Assembly (NCBI RefSeq): GCF_014651915.1
Contig: NZ_BMXU01000001.1
Coordinates: 124,001-188,000, forward strand
DNA: 64,000 nt
Reading direction: 5' to 3'
From: Parvularcula lutaonensis
GTDB taxonomy: Bacteria > Pseudomonadota > Alphaproteobacteria > Caulobacterales > Parvularculaceae
Positions 51,474 to 59,533 of the stretch are shown here, piece after piece (position 1 is the stretch's first letter; every line of letters starts with the position of its first letter). The notes beneath the pieces are model-generated. The model did no database searches. It saw only the letters and a program-made list of their open reading frames with translations, and was not told the origin of the DNA. The position numbers were made by a program, and so were the translations under genes.

Positions 51474-54400
51474 ATGGCGAAGAGTACACGTCAGCATGTC
51501 TTTGAAGGCATGGAGATGCTCCCCGAGGGACTGATCCCGTTCGTGGAAAAGCGGCTGGAAAGCTCGCTGAAAGGCCATTGGCAGGTGGAGCTGATGGAGC
51601 GGGTGCAGGGCCTGCGGGCCACCTCCGATGGCGGTATCAACTGGGACCAGCAGGGCCTCTTGAAGACGATGATGTTTCTCTGGAAGGAGGCGTTTGGCAC
51701 CGTGCTGGGGCATCAGGAACGCTCCTATGTCTCGGAACTCTTGGAGGTGCGCAACAGGCTCTCTCACAACGAGACCTTCACCTATGACGATGCCGAACGC
51801 GCGCTCGACACGATGCGCCGCCTTCTGGAAGCCGTCAGCGCGAAGGAGATCGCCGAGAAGATCGGCCATGCGCGCGACACGGTGCTGCGCGTCAAATATG
51901 CCGAGCTCGCCCGCAATGAGGAACGCCGCAAAACGCAGCGCACGGATATTTCCGTTGAAACGGTGGCCGGCCTTCTGCCCTGGCGCGATGTGGTCGAGCC
52001 GCATCAGGATGTCGCCACGGGCGAATTCCAGCAGGCCGAATTCGCGGCTGACCTCGCCAAGGTGCACAATGGTAGCGCGCCGTCAGAGTACAAGAACCCG
52101 ACCGAGTTCTTCGCACGCACCTATCTGACCGAGGGGCTGAGCAATCTCCTGGTCGGCGCAGCGAAGCGCCTGAACGGCAGTGGCGGCGACCCGGTGGTTG
52201 AGTTGCAGACCAATTTCGGCGGCGGCAAGACCCACTCCATGCTCGCGCTCTATCACATGGCGAGCGGTACCGTAGTGCAGGATCTTCCGGGGCTTGATCA
52301 GCTTCTCTCCCGCCATGACCTCAGCGTGCCGAAGACAATCAACCGCGCTGTGCTGGTGGGCACATCACGGGGCCCGCAGGATGTGATCAAACTCGAAGAT
52401 GGCAAGACCATCCGCACAACTTGGGGCGAGCTTGCCTGGCAGCTTGGCGGCGTGGCCGGTTTTGAAATGCTCGCCGAGAATGACGCCAATGGCATCGCGC
52501 CCGGATCGAACCTGCTCGAAGCCTTGTTCAAGGCGTTTTCGCCGGCGCTGATCCTGATCGACGAATGGGTCGCGTATCTGCGCCAAATCTACAAGGTCGA
52601 AGGACTGCCATCAGGCTCATTCGATGCGAACCTCTCCTTCGTTCAGGCCCTCACAGAAGCGGTGAAAGCCAGCCCCGGCACCTTGCTGGTCGCGTCGCTG
52701 CCCGCCTCACAGATCGAGGTGGGCGGTGAAGGGGGACAGGAAGCGCTCGCCCGCCTGAAGCAGACCTTCAGCCGGGTGGAATCCTCCTGGCGCCCGGCCA
52801 GTCAGGAGGAGAGCTATGAAATCGTTCGGCGACGTCTCTTCAAGGAGATACCTGGCGACAAGTATATGCACCGGGACAATACGCTGAAGCAGTTCGTCAA
52901 ACTCTACCGAGAAAACGCGAACGACTTCCCGCAGGGCTGTTCTGACGAGGATTACCGGCGCAAGCTCGAAAAGGCCTACCCGATCCACCCGGAACTGTTC
53001 GATCAGCTTTATACGAGCTGGGGCTCGCTCGAAAAATTCCAGCGCACGCGCGGCGTCCTCCGCCTGATGGCGCAGGTCATCCATGAACTCTGGATGGGCG
53101 GCGATCCATCAGTGATGATCATGCCGGGCAGCGTCGCGATCAGCTCCGCGCGGGTTGAGCCTGAATTGCTGCACTATCTCGACGCCAGCTGGCAGTCGAT
53201 CATTGCTGGCGACGTGGATGGCGTAACCTCGACACCCTACAAGGTTGACCAGTCCGCCCCCGGACTGAACCGCTATTCGGCGACGCGACGCGTCGCCCGA
53301 GCCGTGTTCATGGCCACTGCGCCAACGCACGGGCAGGAAAACCGCGGTCTGGATGACAAGCAGATCAATCTCGGCGTCGTTCAACCCGGCGAACGCCCGG
53401 CCATCTTTGGGGATGCGCTCCGCCGTCTGACCAATCAGGCCAAGTTCATGCACAGCGATCTTGGTCGCTACTGGTACTCTATGTCCGCCAGCCTCAACCG
53501 GATTGCTGCCGATCGCGCCGGTCAGTTTGAGGAAGCGCTGGTTCTGATGGAGATCGACAAGGCACTTTCGACCTATATCAACGGCCTCGCTGACCGGGGA
53601 CATTTCGATGCCGTACAGGTCGCGCCGGGCAGTTCATCGGACGTGCCAGATGAACCGGGCGGTGTGCGCGCCGTTATCCTTGGCGTCGCCCATCCCCATA
53701 GCGGGCGCGAGGGCTCGCCCGCCCTGACAGAGGCGAAAGACATTCTGATGCAGCGCGGCTCGACGCCGCGTGTCTACCGCAACATGCTGGTGTTTCTCGC
53801 CGCAGAACAAAGGCAGCTGGATAATCTGAAAGCGGCGCAACGCTCGGCACTGGCCTGGGGTGAGATTGTCGGACAGACGGATCGCCTTGACCTGAAGCAG
53901 AGCGATGTTGCGCTGGCCAAGGCGAAGCTCTCCGAAGCCACAGAAACCCTGAAGACGCGCCTGAAGGAAGCGTGGTGTTACTTAGTCTATCCCGTTCAGG
54001 AATCCGCGCAGTCGGATGTGGAATGGACATCCTCGAAGGTCCCCGCCCAGGACGGACTTCTTTCACGCGCCAGCAAGAAGCTCGTGAGCGATGAAGGATT
54101 GTTGCCAGAACTGGGACCGGCACGACTCGACCGCGAACTCCAGAAGTACATCTGGAACGGCAAGCCGCACCTCCACCTGAAAGACCTTTGGGAGTATCTC
54201 AATCGATACACCTATCTTCCTCGCGTGAAGAACCGATCGGTCCTGATCAATACGGTGCGGTCAGCGGTTGGCGGGATGTTGCCGGGTCCATTTGCCTACG
54301 CAGATCGTTGGGATGAGACCAAGCAGACCTATCTGGGGCTGGCGATATCGGGCGCCGCCAGCACGCAGGTCGTGATCGACAGTGACGCTGTCATCATTAA

Positions 54401-54767
54401 ACCTGAAATCGCAGAGGCCCAAAGACCGCCGGAGCAAGAGCCAAAAAGCACGCAACCTGAAGCCACCGGAACTGGAGGCGCGACAACAAGCTCCGGCGGT
54501 GCATCCGGCTCAGGCGGTGTTGTTGACGAAGAACGGATGCCCACCCGCTTTCAGGGGACGGTCATGATTTCCGCTGACAGACCGGCGAAAGAGATTCACC
54601 AGATCGTCGAAGCGATCGTTGAGCAACTCACCACGCTTCCCGGTGCAGAGGTCAGCCTGAAACTGGAGATCGATGCGGAAGCGCCAAGCGGTCTTGATCG
54701 CGCCAAGGTCCGAACACTTCTGGAGAACGCGGCAACGCTCGGCTTCATAGACAAGAAAGTCGAATAA
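51474..54767 (+). CDS. Hma ATPase: HEPN domain plus DUF499 ATPase
   Basis: A 1097-residue protein. Residues ~1-130 form a Swt1-type HEPN domain with RNRLSH (R93-x4-H98), matching the HEPN ribonuclease pattern. The DUF499 ATPase follows with Walker A FGGGKTHS (248-255) and Walker B ALILIDEW near 360. A low-complexity Gly/Ser/Thr/Pro linker (about 985-1020) leads to a C-terminal alpha-beta domain. It is 14 bp downstream of the methylase and ends the defence operon. Known DUF499-DUF1156-helicase operons protect against phage. Confidence 0.86.
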   Translation: MAKSTRQHVFEGMEMLPEGLIPFVEKRLESSLKGHWQVELMERVQGLRATSDGGINWDQQGLLKTMMFLWKEAFGTVLGHQERSYVSELLEVRNRLSHNETFTYDDAERALDTMRRLLEAVSAKEIAEKIGHARDTVLRVKYAELARNEERRKTQRTDISVETVAGLLPWRDVVEPHQDVATGEFQQAEFAADLAKVHNGSAPSEYKNPTEFFARTYLTEGLSNLLVGAAKRLNGSGGDPVVELQTNFGGGKTHSMLALYHMASGTVVQDLPGLDQLLSRHDLSVPKTINRAVLVGTSRGPQDVIKLEDGKTIRTTWGELAWQLGGVAGFEMLAENDANGIAPGSNLLEALFKAFSPALILIDEWVAYLRQIYKVEGLPSGSFDANLSFVQALTEAVKASPGTLLVASLPASQIEVGGEGGQEALARLKQTFSRVESSWRPASQEESYEIVRRRLFKEIPGDKYMHRDNTLKQFVKLYRENANDFPQGCSDEDYRRKLEKAYPIHPELFDQLYTSWGSLEKFQRTRGVLRLMAQVIHELWMGGDPSVMIMPGSVAISSARVEPELLHYLDASWQSIIAGDVDGVTSTPYKVDQSAPGLNRYSATRRVARAVFMATAPTHGQENRGLDDKQINLGVVQPGERPAIFGDALRRLTNQAKFMHSDLGRYWYSMSASLNRIAADRAGQFEEALVLMEIDKALSTYINGLADRGHFDAVQVAPGSSSDVPDEPGGVRAVILGVAHPHSGREGSPALTEAKDILMQRGSTPRVYRNMLVFLAAEQRQLDNLKAAQRSALAWGEIVGQTDRLDLKQSDVALAKAKLSEATETLKTRLKEAWCYLVYPVQESAQSDVEWTSSKVPAQDGLLSRASKKLVSDEGLLPELGPARLDRELQKYIWNGKPHLHLKDLWEYLNRYTYLPRVKNRSVLINTVRSAVGGMLPGPFAYADRWDETKQTYLGLAISGAASTQVVIDSDAVIIKPEIAEAQRPPEQEPKSTQPEATGTGGATTSSGGASGSGGVVDEERMPTRFQGTVMISADRPAKEIHQIVEAIVEQLTTLPGAEVSLKLEIDAEAPSGLDRAKVRTLLENAATLGFIDKKVE

Positions 54768-54828
54768 GCCGTTTGTTAGGGAACGGCTCCGCATAGTCAT
54801 CTGACGGTGTCCTCACACCAAGCCCGAG

Positions 54829-56760
54829 TCACCGCCCAATCCCTTTGCTTCTTCCCACGCTCCAGTCGATGCCGCCCGTGCGAGCTTTCACGCTAATCTC
54901 CGCGCCGCGATAGCGTTCCAATTCCGGCCGCCAGGGGACGAGCGTAAACTCCTTTGATCGTGTCACGAGTGCGAACCGGCCCTGGGCTAGGTCCACCGGG
55001 CGCTCATAGACCCCGCTGATTGACATGCCGTCTTCCAGTTTCAGGAACGCGCCTTTGCCTTGAATTCTATCGGCGGCAGATTTTAGTTCCTCGGCGGCGA
55101 GTTGGTCCCTCATGCCGGGCTTCAATTGGCCGTCCTCCCCAAGCCAGCCTTCACGCTCCAGAAAGGCGCGCCTTGCGCTCAGCGCTGAGGCGGTTTGCTG
55201 ACCAAATCCTTTGCCCGTCAAACTCTCGCGTTCAGCGCCGTCCAACCAGACAGGTGCCCGCCGCGTGATCTGCGCCTCGACAGAGAGCCAGGATTTCACC
55301 TCAACCCGCACACCACCTGTGCGGGCCGTTTCGAACCGTGCCGCCTTGGCCAGATAGTCCGTACCGACGGCAAAGCGCCCGTCGCTGTCACGGGTGACAA
55401 AACCTGCCCGCCGCAGGGCTTCGAGACGGCGAATATGGGCCAGGCGATAGTCGGCCCGTGAAGCGGGGTCGAAGGCCTCGTGCAAGCTGTCTGAGTAAAG
55501 GCCACCATTCAAAGCGGCGATACGGGCAATGGTTTTATCTGACGCACGCGGGCTTCTGGCTGCAGGCGAAATTTTCACCACCGCATCTATCGGCGGCACC
55601 GCGCCCGGCAGGGTTTCACCAAGGCCGACATGCCAGCGCTCCCCATCGAGGGCTTCGACGATGAGATAGCGGCGATTGCGCAGCTCATCTTCCGGGCCGT
55701 CGGTCACGACACGACAGATGATCGCGGGCGCATTCTCATGGGTCGGATCATAGACCCTGCCGGAAAGGCCATCGCCTGTCTTGCAGGCGGCGGCGATTTC
55801 ACGGATGCGGTCGCCTTCGCGGCCAATGGTTTGCAGTCGCTCCTTCCAACCGTCTTCAAGCGCCCACGTTTTATCGCTACGGGCGGATGCAAGTCCCATC
55901 CCTCGCAAGTGTTCCAGCCGCCTCTGGATCAGTGTACGGTCAAACCGGCTCAGCTTCGACATCCCCTCCGGGCGCGTCAGGTCACCGCCCCGCGCCAGCT
56001 GTTCGATTTTCGCATCGAGCTGCGTCATCCTGCCCGCTGTCACATCGCGTTCCTGGGCCCTGGCAATCTCAAGCTCGCGTCGGGGCCCCAGTTCATCCGT
56101 CACAATCGCGCTGGCGCGCTCTCGCAGGCCTCCGGTCAGATAGTCCCGGGCGATGATGAGATCGCGTCCCAGCTGATCCTTGCCGCGCAGGACGATATGG
56201 GTGTGGGGGTGGCCAGTATTGTGGTGATCGACGGCGACCCAGTCGAGCCTTGTGCCGAGATCCTTTTCAGCCTGGGCCATAAGGGCACGCACCGTCTCTC
56301 TCTGATCGCTGAGGTCTGAGGCGTCCTCGGGCGAGACGATGAAGCGAAACTGATGGCGGTCACCGGCGCTGCGCTCCTCGAACGGGGACCCGTCCATTCT
56401 GTCTGCGTCTCTGCCATAGAGTTCACCGCCTTCACCGTCTCGGTCCACACCGTCCCGCTGGATGTATCGAAGATGCGCCCGGAACGCGGCGGGGCCAAGG
56501 CCTCGGGCGGCGCGCGCGATTTGCACCTTCACCACGACGCGTCGCATGCGGAATGTCGGGTACGGCGACTGACGAAACTGACTCGCCCGTCCCGCACCGC
56601 TGCCACGGGCGATCTGCGCCCCGCTGAATGCTGTCTTGCCGGTGCTGGAAGAGAGGCGTTTTGCGGCGCGGGTGACCTGCGATTTGAATCGCCTGCCGCC
56701 CGCAGCGCCGACATCGCGAGGCCTGCCAAGTCGCGGGGTGAACTTATCCTCCCCGCTCAT
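54829..56760 (-). CDS. Relaxase, VirD2-like with DUF3363
   Basis: A 643-residue relaxase from the ATG at 56760. After a basic N-terminus comes the VirD2/RlxS-type core with VKVQIARAARGLGPAAFRAH, then the metal-binding VDHHNTGHPHTHIVLRG (three-His motif), and a long DUF3363 region (about 260-640). It should nick at oriT and pilot the strand through TraG and the Trb channel. The catalytic Tyr cannot be assigned with confidence; candidates are near YPTF or YGRD. It converges on the Hma operon. Confidence 0.9.
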   Translation of the reverse strand: MSGEDKFTPRLGRPRDVGAAGGRRFKSQVTRAAKRLSSSTGKTAFSGAQIARGSGAGRASQFRQSPYPTFRMRRVVVKVQIARAARGLGPAAFRAHLRYIQRDGVDRDGEGGELYGRDADRMDGSPFEERSAGDRHQFRFIVSPEDASDLSDQRETVRALMAQAEKDLGTRLDWVAVDHHNTGHPHTHIVLRGKDQLGRDLIIARDYLTGGLRERASAIVTDELGPRRELEIARAQERDVTAGRMTQLDAKIEQLARGGDLTRPEGMSKLSRFDRTLIQRRLEHLRGMGLASARSDKTWALEDGWKERLQTIGREGDRIREIAAACKTGDGLSGRVYDPTHENAPAIICRVVTDGPEDELRNRRYLIVEALDGERWHVGLGETLPGAVPPIDAVVKISPAARSPRASDKTIARIAALNGGLYSDSLHEAFDPASRADYRLAHIRRLEALRRAGFVTRDSDGRFAVGTDYLAKAARFETARTGGVRVEVKSWLSVEAQITRRAPVWLDGAERESLTGKGFGQQTASALSARRAFLEREGWLGEDGQLKPGMRDQLAAEELKSAADRIQGKGAFLKLEDGMSISGVYERPVDLAQGRFALVTRSKEFTLVPWRPELERYRGAEISVKARTGGIDWSVGRSKGIGR

Positions 56761-56968
56761 AAGGTAGCCGCCGCTGGCGCCCTCATAAGCACCTGTTTCC
56801 AAGGCGAATTCTCACAAAGAGGGCGCCACAAGGTCTTGCAAGAGACGCCAAAAAAGTGATGTGCAGACAAGGGGTTCAGGGGCCGAGGGCGCCAACCCTT
56901 TAATCTTGCCCTCCGGGTCCGCTTTCCAAATCCTTGCCAGCACTTGCAAGCGCTTGCGAGATCGCCGG
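56761..56968. other. Gap between relaxase and traF, candidate oriT
   Basis: This 208-bp gene-free stretch holds the palindrome tcttgcaaga (56834-56843) and a second cttgcaag (56943-56950) followed at once by cttgcgag (56953-56960). Repeats beside the relaxase gene are the usual setting of oriT, but no nick-site consensus is clear. Confidence 0.4.
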
Positions 56969-57469
56969 TCATCGCAACCTCCACAAGAGGATCGCCACGC
57001 CATCAAGATCACTTTCCTTCATGACCCCGAAATACCGCCCATCGAGGGATTGCGGATGTTCATTCAGGAGGAAAACCTCGCCTTCCTGAAGTACGTAGCA
57101 ACCTTGCCAGCGGGGAAGATCAAGGCCGCTGGAGGCCTGTATGAGCGCCTCGGCGACGAGGTTTTGATTGATCGATACCGCCTCATTTTCGCGGCAAATT
57201 TCATCGCCGGGAAGCCCTCTGATCAATTTGATCAGGGGCCAGTCAGCCCCTGTAAATCCGTGCGCTGAAGCCCACTTCGCAGCCTCTGATCTGGCAGAGA
57301 CGACGGCCCACCCGTTCAGGGTGAGAGGGCCGTCGCTCCGCCAGTAGAGGCCGACAGGCGCGCTCTCCGTGCGGTTCCAGATCAGTCGGTTCTGATCGGA
57401 AATCACGCTCGCTGAGCCCATCAGGACTATGGCAATACCTGATAGAATGAGAGCTATTCTGCGCTTCAC
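56969..57469 (-). CDS. traF: TraF-type S26 signal peptidase
   Basis: A 166-residue membrane peptidase; the GTG at 57469 overlaps the stop of the AlpA-like gene and is preferred. One membrane segment (about 5-22), then RTESAPVGLYWR with the catalytic Ser and LIKLIRGLPGDEIC with the catalytic Lys, as in TraF of RP4, which matures and cyclises the TrbC pilin. Its presence with TrbC fits a P-type pilus. Confidence 0.9.
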   Translation of the reverse strand: MKRRIALILSGIAIVLMGSASVISDQNRLIWNRTESAPVGLYWRSDGPLTLNGWAVVSARSEAAKWASAHGFTGADWPLIKLIRGLPGDEICRENEAVSINQNLVAEALIQASSGLDLPRWQGCYVLQEGEVFLLNEHPQSLDGRYFGVMKESDLDGVAILLWRLR

Positions 57470-57693
57470 GGACGCACCCGTGTCGCGCTGTCCTTGAACT
57501 TTCTGCGTTCGGACCATTCGATGAGATCATCGATGTGATAGAAGACGAGACCGCCATGTTTGCGGTAGCTGGGGCCGCCCCCGATCCAGCGATAATGTTC
57601 AAGGGTGGATCGGGTCAGCCCGAGATAGTCGGCGGCTTCCTGCGCTCTCAGAAACGGGCTCTTGCGTCCGCCATTTTCATGGGTGTTTGTCAT
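57466..57693 (-). CDS. AlpA/MerR-like helix-turn-helix protein
   Basis: A 75-residue protein from the ATG at 57693: FLRAQEAADYLGLTRSTLEH then GGLVFYHIDDLIEWSERRKF, the classic excisionase/AlpA wHTH. It overlaps traF. Proteins of this kind in ICEs act as activators or as recombination directionality factors, so it is the best candidate for an excisionase here. Confidence 0.82.
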   Translation of the reverse strand: MTNTHENGGRKSPFLRAQEAADYLGLTRSTLEHYRWIGGGPSYRKHGGLVFYHIDDLIEWSERRKFKDSATRVRP

Positions 57694-57767
57694 TGTGCTC
57701 TGTCCTTTCCGGTCCTTTCGTGACCGGGGCAAGGTCAGCACAAATCGCAAGAATTCAGGGGGATCGT

Positions 57768-58688
57768 TTAGCCTGCAGGGATCAGCGATCCCCCTCCGGA
57801 TCGCGCCGGATTCATCAGATCAAGATAGCCGCCTTGCATCAGGGCGAGGCCTTTCTTGCGCAGTCTGCGCATACGGTTTCTCACGCTCTCGTCCGGCGAT
57901 TTGTAACGCTCAATCCCGTCTGTTTCGCCATAGATGACGATCGCCGCATCGCGGTGTGAGCCGCCTTCAAGGTGGACATCGAGGGCGATCAGCGCGTCGC
58001 GCAAGCCAAGCGCAGTGCTGGTCCATTGCGGGCCTGCGGGCTGCTCGGGAAGGAAGCCGTCATAGACCATTTTCAGTCTGCGTAGTGTCTCGATCTTTGC
58101 ATCAACCGGCCCGAAAAACCGCAGCATGAAGCGTAGATCGACATCGCCCAGAAGCAGGCTGTCGCCCTCGCAGCGCAGCTGGATCGAGCGTTTGCAATAG
58201 ACGATCCGAAGGTGCTGCGCACCATCATGATCGATGAACAGGGACCTGCGACAGGTCAGTCGCGAGAGGTTGAACAAGCCTTCGAGACATCGGTCCGTAA
58301 GGCTTCGCTCAACCGCTCGAACATCCACCGTGGTGACGCGGTGATTGGCCTCTTCCGTCCAGAAAATCGGCGCATCAAGACAGGTGCGACGCGGGCTGAC
58401 GAAGAAGGAGAGCCCGAATCGCGCCGCATCAGGCTCCGGCCTCGACAGTTCCAGGATTTCCATGCCGCAGGACTGTTTGGTCCGCGTCAGGGCGCCGTCG
58501 CGATGGTCGGCATGCGCGTCTTCATATTGGGGCCAGCGGCGGGCGAATTCCCAGGCCCAGCTGCCCAGCGTTACGTTCTTGAGATAGGCGTATTCGTCTG
58601 CATTCAAACGCTGAAAATCCCCAACCTTTTCAATCCATAAGAGCAAAATTCGTGCCAACACGCGTCGCGCGAGCGACGCGAATGGCAT
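57768..58688 (-). CDS. DUF6499/DUF2285 replication or regulatory protein
   Basis: A 306-residue frame. LNADEYAYLKNVTLGSWAWE, FARRWPQYEDAH is a DUF6499 start, and the C-terminus (LRDALIALDVHLEGGSHRDA... VRNRMRRLRKKGLALMQGGY) is DUF2285. Such proteins recur in alphaproteobacterial conjugative elements beside traF and are annotated as regulators or replication initiators. The ATG at 58688 gives an odd N-terminus that contains a palindrome (58661-58680), so the true start may be further in, for example a TTG near residue 15. Confidence 0.78.
   Translation of the reverse strand: MPFASLARRVLARILLLWIEKVGDFQRLNADEYAYLKNVTLGSWAWEFARRWPQYEDAHADHRDGALTRTKQSCGMEILELSRPEPDAARFGLSFFVSPRRTCLDAPIFWTEEANHRVTTVDVRAVERSLTDRCLEGLFNLSRLTCRRSLFIDHDGAQHLRIVYCKRSIQLRCEGDSLLLGDVDLRFMLRFFGPVDAKIETLRRLKMVYDGFLPEQPAGPQWTSTALGLRDALIALDVHLEGGSHRDAAIVIYGETDGIERYKSPDESVRNRMRRLRKKGLALMQGGYLDLMNPARSGGGSLIPAG
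58661..58680. promoter_or_regulatory. Palindrome at the 5' end of the DUF2285 gene
   Basis: cgcgtcgc (58661-58668) and its exact complement gcgacgcg (58673-58680) flank four bases. Position suggests an operator or an RNA hairpin near the translation start, and argues for a start downstream of 58688. Confidence 0.5.
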
Positions 58689-58755
58689 GAAGGCGAACGC
58701 AAGAACCGCCCCGGAGATGATCTCCAGAGCGGCTCGATTGCGATGGATGCCCCCC

Positions 58756-59079
58756 CTAATCTCGAGGGTTCCAGAGGATCACATGGCGGCCTTTCTTGCC
58801 TTTCACGGGGGCGAGGTTTGCGTAGATCTTGCGCGGGCCGATCTGGGGGTCTGCGAGCGTGATGGAGACATATTCGCGACCCGAGGCTTTGGCTTTGCGA
58901 AGCCAGCCACCGCCGATTTCTGTCGAGGTTTCTCCGGCGAAGATGCGGTAATCGGGCTGTCCGTCGGCTGACTTCTCCGCGTTCTTCTCGATGCGGATTG
59001 CAGCGGCGAGGTTCATCATTGCAAGAGCGCCTTCGAAGCCGGTCTTGGTTTCGCTGACATATCCGAGTGCGTTGGCCAT
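58756..59079 (-). CDS. DUF736 family protein
   Basis: A 107-residue protein: ANALGYVSETKTGFEGALAM, DYRIFAGETSTEIGGGW and a final KKGRHVILWNPRD. It is a paralogue of the copy at 25274 but clearly distinct in sequence. It heads the leftward DUF736-DUF2285-AlpA-traF block; the reason why such elements keep two copies is unknown. Confidence 0.87.
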   Translation of the reverse strand: MANALGYVSETKTGFEGALAMMNLAAAIRIEKNAEKSADGQPDYRIFAGETSTEIGGGWLRKAKASGREYVSITLADPQIGPRKIYANLAPVKGKKGRHVILWNPRD

Positions 59080-59206
59080 GGTGTGGTTCCTTTCGTTTCC
59101 ATGTTGTCTTCGGAGACCCCTTGTCCCCGTCGACGCCGGACCGCTCGGACGGCGCGGGGCGGGCCTGAACCGCTTGCGGGCGAAACGAAGTGGAGCACCG
59201 GACAGG

Positions 59207-59257
59207 CAAGAAAACTTGATCCGCGAGGAGCCGCAAAGTGGCGGGGAAGTTTTCTTG
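59207..59257. repeat. Large inverted repeat in the DUF736-parB gap
   Basis: caagaaaactt (59207-59217) and its exact complement aagttttcttg (59247-59257) enclose 29 bases that contain a further small stem (ccgc/gcgg). The gap 59080-59533 has no convincing gene. The element may be the 5' leader of DUF736, a protein-binding site, or part of an origin. Confidence 0.55.
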
Positions 59258-59533
59258 AATAGCCGGTTTCAAGGCCCGACAGGCGTCGTCCAGGTCACAC
59301 GGCAAGAGACGGGAACAAGGGGATCTGAGCGCATCATTCGGAAACGGATGGACCAACGCTGGCCTACCTTTCGGAAGGCCCAGCGATACCCAAAGACGGG
59401 CGATTTTTTTCCGGCGCGGTTCAATCAATGAACCCCTTGCCTGCGCCCAGACTGCATCCATCAGTGCGCGGAAAACCGCCCGGCGACTGTCACCGGGCGG
59501 CTCCGTCATCCGCCTGACAAGGAGACTGATAGG

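Noticed and set aside
45150-54767. DISARM system
   Set aside because: The helicase resembles DrmD and a methylase is present, but there is no DrmA, DrmB or DrmC; the DUF499 ATPase and DUF1156 methylase fit Hma instead.
44311-54767. BREX system
   Set aside because: The WYL regulator resembles BrxR, yet no PglX, PglZ, BrxC or BrxL is present.
54767-54828. Terminator after the Hma ATPase
   Set aside because: A 7-bp inverted repeat (54767-54788) is visible, but no T-run follows on either strand, so I do not call it.
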